From Lyngbya sp. HA4199-MV5 (GTDB lineage: Bacteria; Cyanobacteriota; Cyanobacteriia; Leptolyngbyales; Leptolyngbyaceae), in the NCBI GenBank assembly GCA_019359375.1, contig JAHHHL010000015.1, positions 83,779 through 147,778 on the forward strand: a stretch of 64,000 nucleotides of DNA. The letters run 5' to 3'. A program made the position numbers and the translations under genes. Position 1 is the stretch's first letter. Every line of letters begins with the position of its first letter. The notes beneath the pieces were generated by a model. It did not search any database, was not told where the DNA came from, and saw nothing but the letters and a program-made list of their open reading frames with translations. Below, in pieces: positions 7,360-16,459 of this stretch.

Positions 7360-7893
7360 TCAAATTGTCCAGCGTCCCTCACCCGAATCCGAGATGCGAC
7401 CCTTAACGTTTGCCAAATCGGGCTGTTGCAGCATGGCGATCGCTGTCAGATCTAACAACCAGGAGGCAGCGACACTGCCCCATCGCCAGACTTCGGCAAT
7501 ATCGGACAGTTCCAAACCCCACACTCCGCCGCTAGTTCCCACATCCAGGTATTGAATGCCCTTCTGCGCCAGATTCTTTGCCCTGCGAATATCGTCAATG
7601 TAGTAAGAGTTACCGCCATCGATTAAAATATCACCTGAATCGAGTTTTTCAGCCAATGCTTTGACCATCTGCTCAGTGGAGTCTCCAGCAGGCAGCATCA
7701 GCCAGATGGCACGGGGTTTATCGAGCTTTTGAATAAAATCATCCAGGTTGTAGGCGGCGATCGCTCCCTCTGATGCCAACTGTTTCACCTTCTCTGGTGT
7801 GCGGTTGAACACGACACATTCATGCTTGTTTCGCAGCAGTCGCCGAACGATATTTACACCCATGCGCCCTAGACCAATGACACCAAGTTGCAT
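7360..7893 (-). pseudogene. gnd: 6-phosphogluconate dehydrogenase remnant with internal deletion
   Basis: The N-terminal 133 residues match the NAD-type enzyme: GVIGLGRMGVNIVRRLL (Rossmann loop), FNRTPEKV, IDGGNSYY and DVGTSGGVWGLE. The next residues, LSDIAEVWRWGS, normally lie roughly 75 residues further on, and the frame ends right after GEGRWTI where the family continues for tens of residues. At 177 residues it is far below the usual ~300 and lacks the substrate-binding helices. It was probably once an oxidative pentose-phosphate enzyme. The reading frame is otherwise clean, so the deletion may be fairly recent. Confidence 0.8.
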
Positions 7894-7976
7894 TATTGTT
7901 TCTCCTGGATTTCTGTAAAGAGGGGAAGGGGGAAAGGGAAAGGGGAAAAGGGCTAATGAGAATTGTTTAAATCATC

Positions 7977-8237
7977 TTAAGGCTCTTGATGAGATCTCAT
8001 TTTCCAAATTCGTTCTAGACGTTCAATTTGCTGGCGATGATCATCCGATACCTGTTGCTTACTTTGCTTTCGATGCCACCACCTAAAACAGAGGCAACCA
8101 AGCATTAAAAAGAACAGCAAATTCCCCAAATAACTTGTCTGGTTTACAGCATTGACTAAGCTGCACTGACTCGATGCTTGAGTTGTCGGAGCAACGGTTT
8201 CGTAAGCTGCGGTATCGATCGATGCAGGGAAGTCCAT
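7977..8237 (-). CDS. small single-span membrane protein
   Basis: An 86-residue protein with one transmembrane helix (about residues 36-52, YLGNLLFFLMLGCLCF) followed by a basic stretch RWWHRKQSKQQ and a charged helical tail. It lies downstream of the oxidase subunit III gene, about 390 bases away, and may not belong to that operon. No family recognised. Confidence 0.55.
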   Translation of the reverse strand: MDFPASIDTAAYETVAPTTQASSQCSLVNAVNQTSYLGNLLFFLMLGCLCFRWWHRKQSKQQVSDDHRQQIERLERIWKMRSHQEP

Positions 8238-8623
8238 GGGATAAGACTCCTATTTAGTGATATATTGAATGTCAAATCATCGCTAATTGATTAATACTAA
8301 TCAAAAAGTTTGAATTGTTAGAAGTAAAAGCTAAACAGCAAATTGAATTAGTTGCTGTGACTATTTGCAAGTGTGACTTAATGAATCTTACTTAATAGTA
8401 GTTTACGTCTTTAAAACTAGATTTTCCAGCGAAGATAGCCATCTTAAGGTTGAACTTAACAGACTGATCGAGTGGTTCTATAAAAATAAACCCATTGTTG
8501 CTGCTAAGTAGGGCGGTGGAATTAAATATAAAACGGCTATAGGTTGGGTTGAAGCATGAAACCCAACTCCCGCATGGGTTACGCTACCGCCAACCCATCC
8601 TACAAACGATTATGCCTGTTTAC
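8238..8623. other. 386-bp gap containing one hairpin repeat
   Basis: No gene seen. The only structured element is the hairpin repeat at 8540-8604. The rest is AT-rich and may hold the promoter of the small membrane-protein gene. Confidence 0.5.
8540..8604. repeat. TAGGTTGGGTT hairpin element, copy 1 of 7
   Basis: TAGGTTGGGTTGAAGCATG near the left end and CCAACCCATCCTACA at the right end form an imperfect inverted repeat. Related copies lie at 11000, 16326, 32664, 47045, 48631 and 50839. This copy sits after the subunit III gene on the minus strand and could serve as its transcript end. Confidence 0.75.
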
Positions 8624-9190
8624 TTACCAGATGTAGAGCAGCAGAAATAAGATGATCCAGATGATATCAACAAAGTGCCAAAATAGTGAAACTGCACTCA
8701 CGCCCTGATGTCCAGCACTGTAATTACCGGGAGCCAGTGAGCGGAAATACATATACAGCATCAAAATTACGCCTGTAAGAACGTGCAGTCCATGAAAACC
8801 AGTCAGTAGGTAGAAGGTGGCACCTGCTAACCCGGCATCCAGTCCAAAGGGCATATTGCGCCATTCAATCACCTGCCCAATGAGAAAAATTACACCTAAT
8901 GAAATCGTCAGTAACCACAGGCGGCGAAATTTGATTAGCTTATGGCGATCGAGGGCACGTTCTGCCAGATAAATGACTCCGCTACTGGCAACCAGAATAA
9001 CGGTATTAATCGCTGCTCTGGGAACGTCTAATCCAGAAACACCGGGCGGAAACCAATTTGGATTTTTCCAGCGGAGCAATGCATAGGTGACAAAAAAGCT
9101 GACAAAGATAATGCTTTCCGATAGCAGGAATATGGGAAAACCGAAAGACAGATTATCCCGTTTGGACGTTGGGTTGATAGATTGTGACAT
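8624..9190 (-). CDS. ctaE: alternative terminal oxidase subunit III
   Basis: An integral membrane protein of about 188 residues with five hydrophobic segments, typical of haem-copper oxidase subunit III: FLLSESIIFVSFFVTYALL, VIYLAERAL, GQVIEWRNMPFG, FYLLTGFHGLHVLTG and the terminal WHFVDIIWIILFLLLYIW. ATG 9190 is chosen because the residues before it are encoded by a CACCCCA heptamer tract, clearly intergenic in origin. It is the last gene of the II-I-III oxidase group, 111 bases after subunit I, with repeat tracts between. It should stabilise the catalytic subunit in the membrane. Confidence 0.9.
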   Translation of the reverse strand: MSQSINPTSKRDNLSFGFPIFLLSESIIFVSFFVTYALLRWKNPNWFPPGVSGLDVPRAAINTVILVASSGVIYLAERALDRHKLIKFRRLWLLTISLGVIFLIGQVIEWRNMPFGLDAGLAGATFYLLTGFHGLHVLTGVILMLYMYFRSLAPGNYSAGHQGVSAVSLFWHFVDIIWIILFLLLYIW

Positions 9191-9300
9191 AGGGTGTGGG
9201 GTGTGGGGTGTGGGGCAATACGTTTCGGTTAATGGGCAAGGGGTAAAGGGCAAAAGGGGAAATACCTGAGCTTAAACCCTTTTCCCATTCACCTTTTCCC
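9191..9300. repeat. (GGGGTGT)n and G/A-rich tracts between ctaE and ctaD
   Basis: Three GGGTGTG heptamer units (about 9191-9214) are followed by GGGCAAGGGGTAAAGGGC-type purine runs. Similar tracts separate many gene pairs here. They match the kind of short tandem repeats known from filamentous cyanobacteria. Confidence 0.7.
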
Positions 9301-9301
9301 A

Positions 9302-10933
9302 TTAACCAAGAGGTATTGGATGAGATTCACCGTAGCCATAGGGTTCTGATGTGACGGTGGGAATCTCCTCAAAATTTTCAATCGGGGGTGGCGAGGAGGT
9401 TGTCCACTCTAATCCAGTGGCATTCCAGGGATTATTTGGCGCTTTGCGTCCCCGCATCCAGGAACTCACCATGTTGGCAATAAAGGGCAAGGTGGACATC
9501 CCTAATAGAAAGGCTCCCAGGCTAGCAACTACATTCCATCCGGTGTACTGCGGGTCATAGGAAGCAATGCGGCGCACCATTCCCTGTAAGCCGATCGGGT
9601 GCATGGGAAAGAAGTTGAGATTTGCGCCAATGAAGGTGAGCCAGAAGTGCAGTTTGCCCCAGCCTTCGGAATACATGCGTCCGGTGATTTTGGGAAACCA
9701 GTAGTAGATTCCGGCATAGATTGCCATCGTCACCGTGTTAAAGACCACATAGTGAAAATGCCCGACCACAAAGTAAGTATTATTGACATGAATATCAAAC
9801 GGGAGTGAAGCCAGCATCACCCCGGTAATGCCCGCAAACAAAAACATTGCCACGCCACCTAAGGCAAATAGCATCGGGGTCTGAAAATGCAGCTTACCCC
9901 GCCAAACGGTTGCCGTCCAGGCAAACACTTTGATTCCGGTCGGGACTGCGACTAACATTGACGTTGCCATAAACACAATTCGCATCCAGTTAGGAGTGGC
10001 ACTGGCAAACATGTGATGCACCCAAACCATCGTACTGATTCCACTAATCAGCAGCGAGGAAACGGCGACGGTTTTATAGCCAAACAGAGGTTTGCGGGCG
10101 AAGACAGGCAGCACCTCTGAGAAGACTCCGAAAGCGGGCAATGCCATCACGTACACAGCCGGATGGGAATAAAACCAGAACAAGTGCTGGTAGATCACCG
10201 GATCACCCTGCTTAAAAGGACTGAAGAAGTCTGTGCCAAAGGAGAGATCGAACAGCAGTAGGATCGCTGCACCCGTGAGGGCAGGCAGGCAAAACAATTG
10301 CAGCAGTTGAGCGCTGAGCGTCGTCCACACATACACTGGCATCCGAAAGAAGGTCATCCCTGGTGCCCGCATTTGAAGAATCGTCGTCACCAGGTTCACG
10401 CCACCCATAATGGACGAAACCCCGGAGATTGCCACTGCCAGTAACCAGATGAACTCGCCGTTAACAAAGTGTCCTGACGGATTTTGGATACTCACCGGAG
10501 GATACGACCACCAGCCTGCTTGAGCCGTACCGCTGGGCAAAAAGAAGCTGAACAGCAGCAAAATTCCGACGACTGGAATCAGCCAGTAGGCGATCGCGTT
10601 CAGCACTGGAAACGCTGTCTCTCTCGCTCCAATCATCAGTGGCACCAGATAGTTCGCTAATCCCACATTTGCCGGAAAGATCCACAGAAAAATCATGATC
10701 GTGCCGTGCATCGTGAACAGCCCGTTGTAAAGGGAGCGATCGACCACATCCAATTGCGGCGTAAGCAGTTCAGCACGCACAATCATGGCGAACAAGCCGC
10801 CAATCAGGAAGAAGAGAAATGCGGTGACTAAATATTGAACGCCAATCACTTTATGGTCAGTGCTAAAGCTGAAGTAGCGCTTCCAAGTTGTCTGGTGAGG
10901 CTCGTTAGAAGTTTGAATGGAGATTTCTGTCAT
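9302..10933 (-). CDS. ctaD: alternative terminal oxidase subunit I (haem-copper)
   Basis: About 543 residues with twelve hydrophobic segments. Metal ligands of the family are visible: FTMHGTIMIFLW (low-spin haem His), WFYSHPAVYVMALP (CuB His with the cross-linked Tyr), WVHHMF (two CuB His) and VVGHFHYVVFN (haem His pair). It reduces oxygen to water and should pump protons. ATG 10933 (MTEISIQTSN) has GAGGG just upstream; the earlier ATG reads through a purine-rich intergenic tract. With a CuA-less subunit II next door, the complex is best read as the cyanobacterial alternative respiratory terminal oxidase, probably a quinol oxidase of the cytoplasmic membrane. Confidence 0.95.
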   Translation of the reverse strand: MTEISIQTSNEPHQTTWKRYFSFSTDHKVIGVQYLVTAFLFFLIGGLFAMIVRAELLTPQLDVVDRSLYNGLFTMHGTIMIFLWIFPANVGLANYLVPLMIGARETAFPVLNAIAYWLIPVVGILLLFSFFLPSGTAQAGWWSYPPVSIQNPSGHFVNGEFIWLLAVAISGVSSIMGGVNLVTTILQMRAPGMTFFRMPVYVWTTLSAQLLQLFCLPALTGAAILLLFDLSFGTDFFSPFKQGDPVIYQHLFWFYSHPAVYVMALPAFGVFSEVLPVFARKPLFGYKTVAVSSLLISGISTMVWVHHMFASATPNWMRIVFMATSMLVAVPTGIKVFAWTATVWRGKLHFQTPMLFALGGVAMFLFAGITGVMLASLPFDIHVNNTYFVVGHFHYVVFNTVTMAIYAGIYYWFPKITGRMYSEGWGKLHFWLTFIGANLNFFPMHPIGLQGMVRRIASYDPQYTGWNVVASLGAFLLGMSTLPFIANMVSSWMRGRKAPNNPWNATGLEWTTSSPPPIENFEEIPTVTSEPYGYGESHPIPLG

Positions 10934-10999
10934 GTTACCCTCATTTAGGAAGGGGAAAGGGGAATGGGAAAAGGGAAACTTGAGGATTGAGTAACCTGC

Positions 11000-11071
11000 G
11001 TAGGTTGGGTTGAGGTACGAAACCCAACATCCCCGCATCGTTGGGTTTCGCTAATGCTCTACCCAACCTAC
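11000..11071. repeat. TAGGTTGGGTT hairpin element, copy 2
   Basis: GTAGGTTGGGTTGAGGTACG...CTCTACCCAACCTAC with an internal AACCCAACAT/GTTGGGTTT pair, lying in the gap between the oxidase subunit II and I genes. It may form a strong hairpin within the operon mRNA. Confidence 0.8.
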
Positions 11072-11079
11072 AATGTGCG

Positions 11080-11973
11080 TTATTTGTTCACTACAGGCGG
11101 TTGGGCAGGTGGAACGGTATGCCAATGGCTACGCAACGGTATGGCGGAAGGTTGAGTGTGTTCAGATGTGGCTGGATTTGCGGCGGGTGCAGGCGATCGC
11201 GTTGCGGCTTGAGCTAACCATTCGCTGTATTGTTCCGGAGAATCAACGTATACACTTGCTTCCATGAGGGCGAAATACGTGCCACTAAATTGAGAATCAT
11301 GCAGTTGATATTGACCGATGCGATTGGGCGTAAATTTGAACTCGATCGTCTGGTTTGGGATAATGTCTTGCTTAATGCGGAAGTTAGGCACATAGAAGCC
11401 ATGCAGCACATCTTCAGACTGCAACATTAGATGAACAGGCTGATTAACCGGAAGATGTAATTCTGTGCTGGTGACATTTCGGTTAGGATAGCGAAACGAC
11501 CAGGACCACTGTTTGGCAATCACCTCAATGTGCTCACCAGACTGCATTTTGCTGTTGTCTGTCTCAGCATAAGCGGGTGCTTCCAAAACGTGCAAATGCG
11601 CCAACGGCAGAGAACCCAGCGTGTTCATGCGTTGGTAAATGGTGTAGCTGTAACTGGCAATCCAGGTGACGAGCAGAATGGGAATCACTGTCCAGGTAAT
11701 CTCTAGCTTCCAATTGCCCCGAATGGCAGGTGCATCACTCTTGTCGTTATTACCAACCCGGTAAAACAGAATGGAATACACCAGCACTCCCATCACACCC
11801 AGGAAGACGATCGTTCCCAATGTGACCAGGAAGCTGAATAAATGACCCACAGGTTCTGCCTCTGCGGCGGCGGCGATCGGGAGCCAGCTATAAGCTTGCT
11901 GTCCCATTGCATGGCTGGCAAGAATGATTACACCAACCCAAATCGCTAATAGTAACGTGTTAAATGTTCGCAT
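11080..11973 (-). CDS. ctaC: alternative terminal oxidase subunit II lacking the CuA site
   Basis: A 297-residue protein with two N-terminal membrane helices (about residues 5-23 and 44-68), then a periplasmic cupredoxin-like domain (VIAKQWSWSFRYPN, LHLPVNQPVHL, VLHGFYVPNFRIKQD). Where CuA proteins carry a CxxxCxxxH motif, this one reads GQYQLHDSQFSGTYFALM: both cysteines and the following histidine are missing. This is the hallmark of subunit II of the alternative (CtaII-type) oxidase in cyanobacteria, which cannot accept electrons from cytochrome c via CuA and is thought to use quinol. The C-terminus is Pro-rich and probably disordered. Confidence 0.9.
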   Translation of the reverse strand: MRTFNTLLLAIWVGVIILASHAMGQQAYSWLPIAAAAEAEPVGHLFSFLVTLGTIVFLGVMGVLVYSILFYRVGNNDKSDAPAIRGNWKLEITWTVIPILLVTWIASYSYTIYQRMNTLGSLPLAHLHVLEAPAYAETDNSKMQSGEHIEVIAKQWSWSFRYPNRNVTSTELHLPVNQPVHLMLQSEDVLHGFYVPNFRIKQDIIPNQTIEFKFTPNRIGQYQLHDSQFSGTYFALMEASVYVDSPEQYSEWLAQAATRSPAPAANPATSEHTQPSAIPLRSHWHTVPPAQPPVVNK

Positions 11974-11977
11974 ATGA

Positions 11978-12008
11978 CAAGTGGGGTGTGGGGTGTGGGG
12001 TGTGTGTA
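11978..12008. repeat. (GTGTGGG)n heptamer tract
   Basis: Four heptamer-like units fill the gap between the DUF2231 gene and subunit II gene. Confidence 0.7.
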
Positions 12009-12010
12009 AA

Positions 12011-12628
12011 TTAAGGTTGAAGCACTTGATTGGGGTTTGCGCCTTGCCGAATCAGTCCAGCAGCGGTGTTATGGACACCAAATTCGGCTCCTAACTGTGC
12101 CCCTAACGTGCCATGAACGAACATAATCCCCAGAATGAAAACGCCCACCAGCAGGTAACTCCACTGCACCTGTTGAGGATTGTTTTTGCGCCAGCGAAAG
12201 CGTTGGTAGCCTCGCCAAATGGTCATCGCCACAATCAAGGTCAGCAGCAGCACTCCACCCACACCATGTAGCAGCATCGTCGTACCTGCCCCCAATCCCC
12301 AAACGCTCTTCATATCTGTGGGAGGTTCGGCTAGCAGTAGCTCGAAAAAGCCTGCTGTGACCGTGAAAAATGAAATCACCGAGGCGCCGACGATGTTGTA
12401 CCAGGCAACGTCGAAAAAATTGAATCGGCTGACTGGTATGGAGAAGAACTTCAAGATGGGATGATCTAATGGAAACAGTGTCCCGGCGAAATCGAAGGCG
12501 ATCGCAATAATAAACAATCCCAACGTCAGATGGACAAAATTAGGATGCAATGGAAACCGATAAGGCAATCCATTCGCCCCTAGTTCAATTCCCAATTGCT
12601 TTAATTGATCGATTAATTGTGGATTCAT
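12011..12628 (-). CDS. DUF2231 membrane protein (second)
   Basis: A 205-residue integral membrane protein with about four helices. The N-terminal part has the family's conserved HPNFVHLTLGLFIIAIAFDF (His in the first helix); later helices include TTMLLHGVGGVLLLTLIVA and YLLVGVFILGIMFVHGTLGAQLG. Conserved His residues in several helices suggest haem or quinone contact, but no binding is shown. Its ATG overlaps the stop of the preceding DUF2231 gene (ATGA), so the two are translationally coupled and precede the oxidase genes. A role as redox partner or membrane anchor of the alternative oxidase is inferred from context. Confidence 0.85.
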   Translation of the reverse strand: MNPQLIDQLKQLGIELGANGLPYRFPLHPNFVHLTLGLFIIAIAFDFAGTLFPLDHPILKFFSIPVSRFNFFDVAWYNIVGASVISFFTVTAGFFELLLAEPPTDMKSVWGLGAGTTMLLHGVGGVLLLTLIVAMTIWRGYQRFRWRKNNPQQVQWSYLLVGVFILGIMFVHGTLGAQLGAEFGVHNTAAGLIRQGANPNQVLQP

Positions 12629-13122
12629 TTTATTAGCCCTTGTCTCGTTGCCTCAACCACCGGAACCGTATGCAATCCATACACCCAATCGACTAAATTA
12701 CCGAGATAGATTTGCAAACAGACGAGACAGATTAAAAATGTAGCAGCACCCAGGTAAACCGCAGGCACCTTCAATGGATCGCGCACTCGAATAATGCCGC
12801 GCCAAGCGGTGATCCCAACCAAGATAGCTGCAATTGACCAACCATTTACCGTATGCCAATTTAAGGTCAGTTGGGCAACGGGATAGGGTTCTGCCAATCC
12901 TGCTTCCACTTGACCAAAAATCACTGCAACAAAAACAGCAATGGAGGCAACAACCAGATTCCACCAGCTCACTTCAAACATGCGGTGATTGCGGCTGAGG
13001 TATCCGACAATGTCGCAGAAGTAGGCAAAGAACACCATCGCAATCACAAAGTGAACGACAACCGGATGCATGGTATCGGGATAGGGAAGATTCTGATCAT
13101 TTAATGGCGGCAGTGGCATCAT
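12625..13122 (-). CDS. DUF2231 membrane protein (first)
   Basis: A 165-residue four-helix membrane protein with the DUF2231 signature near the N-terminus (PDTMHPVVVHFVIAMVFFAY, two His facing the first helix), then WWNLVVASIAVFVAV, WHTVNGWSIAAILVGI and a final LICLVCLQIYLGNLVDWVYG. It is the first gene of the oxidase unit and overlaps the next DUF2231 gene by 4 bases. The two paralogues differ in length and loops, so they probably form a heterodimer rather than being a recent duplication. Confidence 0.85.
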   Translation of the reverse strand: MMPLPPLNDQNLPYPDTMHPVVVHFVIAMVFFAYFCDIVGYLSRNHRMFEVSWWNLVVASIAVFVAVIFGQVEAGLAEPYPVAQLTLNWHTVNGWSIAAILVGITAWRGIIRVRDPLKVPAVYLGAATFLICLVCLQIYLGNLVDWVYGLHTVPVVEATRQGLIK

Positions 13123-13219
13123 ACTCTCCTATCTATAGAACGATGAAAACAATTGAAGCAAGATAGGGCTGTACCTTATCCAACGGTAAAACTACAATGC
13201 GATTGTCAATTTTCGATCG

Positions 13220-13774
13220 CTAAAGTAGAATTTGGGACTGCCCAGAATGTAGCGTTAGCATCCAAACGCCATCAAAAAACAAATTGACTCCTACCCAAGT
13301 GCCAATCAGCCAAGCTGCACTAAACGGAAAACTAGACCAGATAAAAATTCCTAAAATAATTCCTGCGATACCACTGACGAGCATCCATACCCAGTTTGGT
13401 GAAGTCCGGCGCATTTGAAACGCGAGTGAGACTTGAATGATGCCTTGCACAAAAATAGTAACGCCCAAAACCAGCGTGAAGGCAAACGCTCCCTGAAGCG
13501 GATCGATTAAGACAAAGATTCCAGCTAGAAGATACAAAAGCCCTAGAATCAACTTCCACGCGATTTGACCTGCCCCTCTAGATTGAAAGGCATAAACGAT
13601 TTGAGCAATTCCAGCGAAGATAAAGATCCAGCCAAACACTAAGGTCGAAGTAATCGTGGCAAACAAAGGAAAGATGATCGCAATCATTCCTAAGATAATC
13701 ATGGAAATTGCGATCGGCGTTAACCATCTGGAGTGAATTATCTGGTCTCTCGTTTCAGATTCAGTGATTCTCAT
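13220..13774 (-). CDS. HdeD/DUF308 family membrane protein
   Basis: A 184-residue protein with six short hydrophobic helices in three repeated pairs, the usual pattern of the HdeD family: WLTPIAISMIILGMIAIIFP, FGWIFIFAGIAQIVYAF, LILGLLYLLAGIFVLIDP, FVQGIIQVSLAF and GIAGIILGIFIW. HdeD-type proteins are linked to acid and general stress resistance, but their mechanism is unclear. It lies between the DUF2231/oxidase genes and the type-II NADH dehydrogenase with short gaps on both sides (about 55-100 bases). Confidence 0.85.
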   Translation of the reverse strand: MRITESETRDQIIHSRWLTPIAISMIILGMIAIIFPLFATITSTLVFGWIFIFAGIAQIVYAFQSRGAGQIAWKLILGLLYLLAGIFVLIDPLQGAFAFTLVLGVTIFVQGIIQVSLAFQMRRTSPNWVWMLVSGIAGIILGIFIWSSFPFSAAWLIGTWVGVNLFFDGVWMLTLHSGQSQILL

Positions 13775-13828
13775 GTTGATCTCTCTGGTTGAAATGTGAC
13801 AGTCATGTCATATCTCTTGGCTACAGAA

Positions 13829-15280
13829 CTATGGAGTTGATTGCGTGGTTGAATTGGGCTGCGGTTGCTTAAGTTGTTCAGAAGGGGGTGTGCGTAAGCC
13901 GAAATAAGCTGCAATTAGGAAGGCGATCGGCGCGAGAATCGCCAGTGCGGTCACGAGCGATCGCTCTCTTTTCTCAGCGGGAGAAAGTGGTCGTTTTGCA
14001 GGAGTTTCTGAGGCTAACTGAGGTCGGTGATAGCGATGGAAGGTTTCTTCCTTCAGCCATTCAGTCGTTGCTTTAAAGTCATGTAGCGGCGTGGGCAACA
14101 TTTCCAAATAGGTGGCATTGCGGATCAGATCACCGGGTTTGCCAGTCACCTGAACTTTATCAAACAGGTTTGCCACCCCATTCCCCAAACCCAATTTCAT
14201 CAGTGTCCCTCGCAGACTCGCATGGGCTGGGCTGAGGGGTTTCCCTTCGGCAAACGCAATCAAATTATGGGCAATACTTGCGCCTTGCTGATAAGCCACT
14301 TGTGCCAGAGCAGGTAGTTGCTGCCCCTGTACATCTGCACAATCTCCAGCGGCAAATACTTCTGGAAAATCTAATAGTTGCAGAGTTGGAGTAACCAATG
14401 GTAGACCATGCTTATCCAAGTGATCGGCGGGAATTTGAGACTTGAGACTTTGGAGCAGGGGATTCACGGCAGTCCCAGCAGTCCAGATCGTAGTCTGGGC
14501 GTCTAGCGTTTTGATCTCAGTACTATTGGCAGGTTGATACTCTAGATGGTCTGGAGCAACAGACTTCACGCCTACGCCTAAGATCAATTCAACCGGGACT
14601 GTGCGAGTTGTGAAAGCGTGGAGGGCATCCTCCTTTAACCCCGCATTCACATCTCCGGCAAGGATCGTCTTACCATGATTGATCAAGACAACCCGAATTT
14701 CATGAATATTGCCGCTCAGTTTGGCGTACCAGTAAGGCAACAGATCTGCCAGAGTTGCCGCCATTTCTACCCCGGTTGGACCTGCTCCCACGATCGCAAA
14801 GGTCAGCAGCGATCGCCGTTTCGCCTCATCACTGGTTTGACTTGCACGCTGCAAACACTCTCGTAGCTGACGTTCCAGCGCGATCGCATTTTCTCGTGAT
14901 CGGAAGGCAAAGGCATTTTTTTGTGCGCCCTCAGTTCCTAAATAACCCTGAACACTGCCAACGGTCAAAACAAGATGATCATAGGAATAGTCCAAACCAG
15001 AGGCTAACGTGAGGCGTTTTTGGGACAGGTCGATCGCCTCTACTTTGTCTTGCACAAAAGTAATGTCACTACCTTTCAACAATTCCTGATACGTTGGGCA
15101 GACAGTATCTTCTGGCAATTCACCTGTTAATAACTCATACAGCATCGGCTTGAAAACAAATCGCTCTTGCGGATCAATCAAGATAATTGAGCGAAGATCA
15201 TGCTGATGCCGCAGGTGCAAGGCTGTGAAGAGACCTGTAAAGCCTGCTCCGACAATCACGGTAGGGTGAGAAGAATTCAT
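13829..15280 (-). CDS. type-II NADH:quinone oxidoreductase
   Basis: A 483-residue FAD enzyme with two nucleotide-binding folds: VIVGAGFTGLFTALHL at the N-terminus and AIVGAGPTGVEMAATLADL near residue 165, plus the FAD motif VFAAGDCADV near 315 followed by ALAQVAYQQG. A C-terminal transmembrane helix (about 445-463, LVTALAILAPIAFLIAAYFG) follows a basic segment and should anchor it to the membrane. It passes electrons from NAD(P)H to quinone without pumping protons. Placed between haem O synthase and the alternative oxidase genes, it could form a short NADH-quinol-oxygen chain with them. Confidence 0.88.
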   Translation of the reverse strand: MNSSHPTVIVGAGFTGLFTALHLRHQHDLRSIILIDPQERFVFKPMLYELLTGELPEDTVCPTYQELLKGSDITFVQDKVEAIDLSQKRLTLASGLDYSYDHLVLTVGSVQGYLGTEGAQKNAFAFRSRENAIALERQLRECLQRASQTSDEAKRRSLLTFAIVGAGPTGVEMAATLADLLPYWYAKLSGNIHEIRVVLINHGKTILAGDVNAGLKEDALHAFTTRTVPVELILGVGVKSVAPDHLEYQPANSTEIKTLDAQTTIWTAGTAVNPLLQSLKSQIPADHLDKHGLPLVTPTLQLLDFPEVFAAGDCADVQGQQLPALAQVAYQQGASIAHNLIAFAEGKPLSPAHASLRGTLMKLGLGNGVANLFDKVQVTGKPGDLIRNATYLEMLPTPLHDFKATTEWLKEETFHRYHRPQLASETPAKRPLSPAEKRERSLVTALAILAPIAFLIAAYFGLRTPPSEQLKQPQPNSTTQSTP

Positions 15281-15351
15281 GTTAAAAAGGATAGATAAAC
15301 AACAGCAATCAATCTAACCAATGAATTAACACTATGGTTGCCTTGTCGCGT

Positions 15352-16278
15352 TCAATTAAGAATGGGCAAGCAAGCAATAACGATCGCAACTGATAGCGCC
15401 ATCATGTAGATAATTGAATACTTGAATAGCGATCGTGCCAACTCCAAATCTGAGGGAGATTTCATTAATACCCAGGCTTTATAAACAAAAATGCTGCCAA
15501 GGACGATCGCCACACTGGAGTACAACCAATTTGTTACCTGGAGCGGATAGGTGAGCAGGAGAGTGATGGGAATCAGGATTACGGTATAAGCAAAAATTTG
15601 TCGAGCCGTGGTTTCATTCCCAGCCACCACAGGCAGCATCGGCACATTCACTTTGGCATAGTCATCTTGAATCATCATTGCCAATGCCCAGAAGTGAGGC
15701 GGTGTCCAGAGAAAGACGATCGCAAATAAACACCACGCTGCCCAACTCAAATCGCCTGTGACGGCTGCCCATCCAACCAGAGGTGGAATCGCTCCTGCCG
15801 CTCCGCCAATCACAATATTTTGCGTACTGTGGCGCTTCAACCAGTGGGTGTAGACCAACACATAAACGAGAATTCCAAGCATTGCTAAACTGGCGCTCAA
15901 CAGGTTGGCAAAAACAGCCAGCAGCGTAAACGAAATCAGCGTCAGCGCGATCGCAAACAGTAAGGCTTGATATGGTTGAATCTGTCCCGATGGTAGTGGA
16001 CGATGGCGAGTTCGTTCCATTGCATAATCAATATCGCGATCGTAGAGGCAATTCAACGTATTGGCGGCTCCTGCGGCACAAGTACCACTGATTAGGGTGA
16101 TTAACAATAGCCAAGGATCAATATGCCCTTTTGCTGCGATCGCCATACCTGCAACGGTTGTAATCAGTAACAACACAATGATGCGAGGTTTAGTAAGCTG
16201 AACATAGCTTTGCATCATCCGCCCAAGCGTTTGATGATCACGAGTTGTGGAATCAGGAATTATTGCCTTGTACATCAC
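15352..16278 (-). CDS. ctaB: protohaem IX farnesyltransferase (haem O synthase)
   Basis: A 308-residue UbiA-type prenyltransferase with about nine membrane helices. The two Asp-rich motifs are visible: [18 protein letters not shown] near residue 85 and the loop with [15 protein letters not shown] near 205; [16 protein letters not shown] marks the first helix. It farnesylates haem b to haem O, the precursor of haem A for the oxidase encoded downstream. Several ATGs near the 5' end make the exact start uncertain; an ATG about 20 codons in ([12 protein letters not shown]) is possible. A conserved promoter module lies about 190 bases upstream. Confidence 0.92.
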   Translation of the reverse strand: MMYKAIIPDSTTRDHQTLGRMMQSYVQLTKPRIIVLLLITTVAGMAIAAKGHIDPWLLLITLISGTCAAGAANTLNCLYDRDIDYAMERTRHRPLPSGQIQPYQALLFAIALTLISFTLLAVFANLLSASLAMLGILVYVLVYTHWLKRHSTQNIVIGGAAGAIPPLVGWAAVTGDLSWAAWCLFAIVFLWTPPHFWALAMMIQDDYAKVNVPMLPVVAGNETTARQIFAYTVILIPITLLLTYPLQVTNWLYSSVAIVLGSIFVYKAWVLMKSPSDLELARSLFKYSIIYMMALSVAIVIACLPILN

Positions 16279-16325
16279 TGTTTATGCCTGGTTAAACTCT
16301 AAGAATCGTGGATTGAATAACCTGC

Positions 16326-16397
16326 GTAGGTTGGGTTGAAGTATGAAACCCAACATCCTCGCAACGTTGGGTTTCGCTAGCGCTCTACCCAACCTAC
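16326..16397. repeat. TAGGTTGGGTT hairpin element, copy 3
   Basis: GTAGGTTGGGTTGAAGTATG...CTCTACCCAACCTAC, close to the copy at 11000. It lies between the ctaB promoter module and the ctaB start, so it would be in the 5' leader of that transcript. Confidence 0.8.
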
Positions 16398-16459
16398 AAC
16401 CTACAACTAGTACTCTAAGCGTTCTGCAAACGAGAATTCAATGCCTTAGAAAACTCTTC

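Noticed and set aside
9191..9215. Heptamer tracts as CRISPR repeats
   Set aside because: No spacer sequences; simple tandem heptamers in several gaps and no cas genes in the window.
11080..11973. Standard cytochrome c oxidase (CuA) assignment
   Set aside because: The CxxxCxxxH CuA ligands are absent in subunit II, so the alternative quinol-type oxidase is a better fit.
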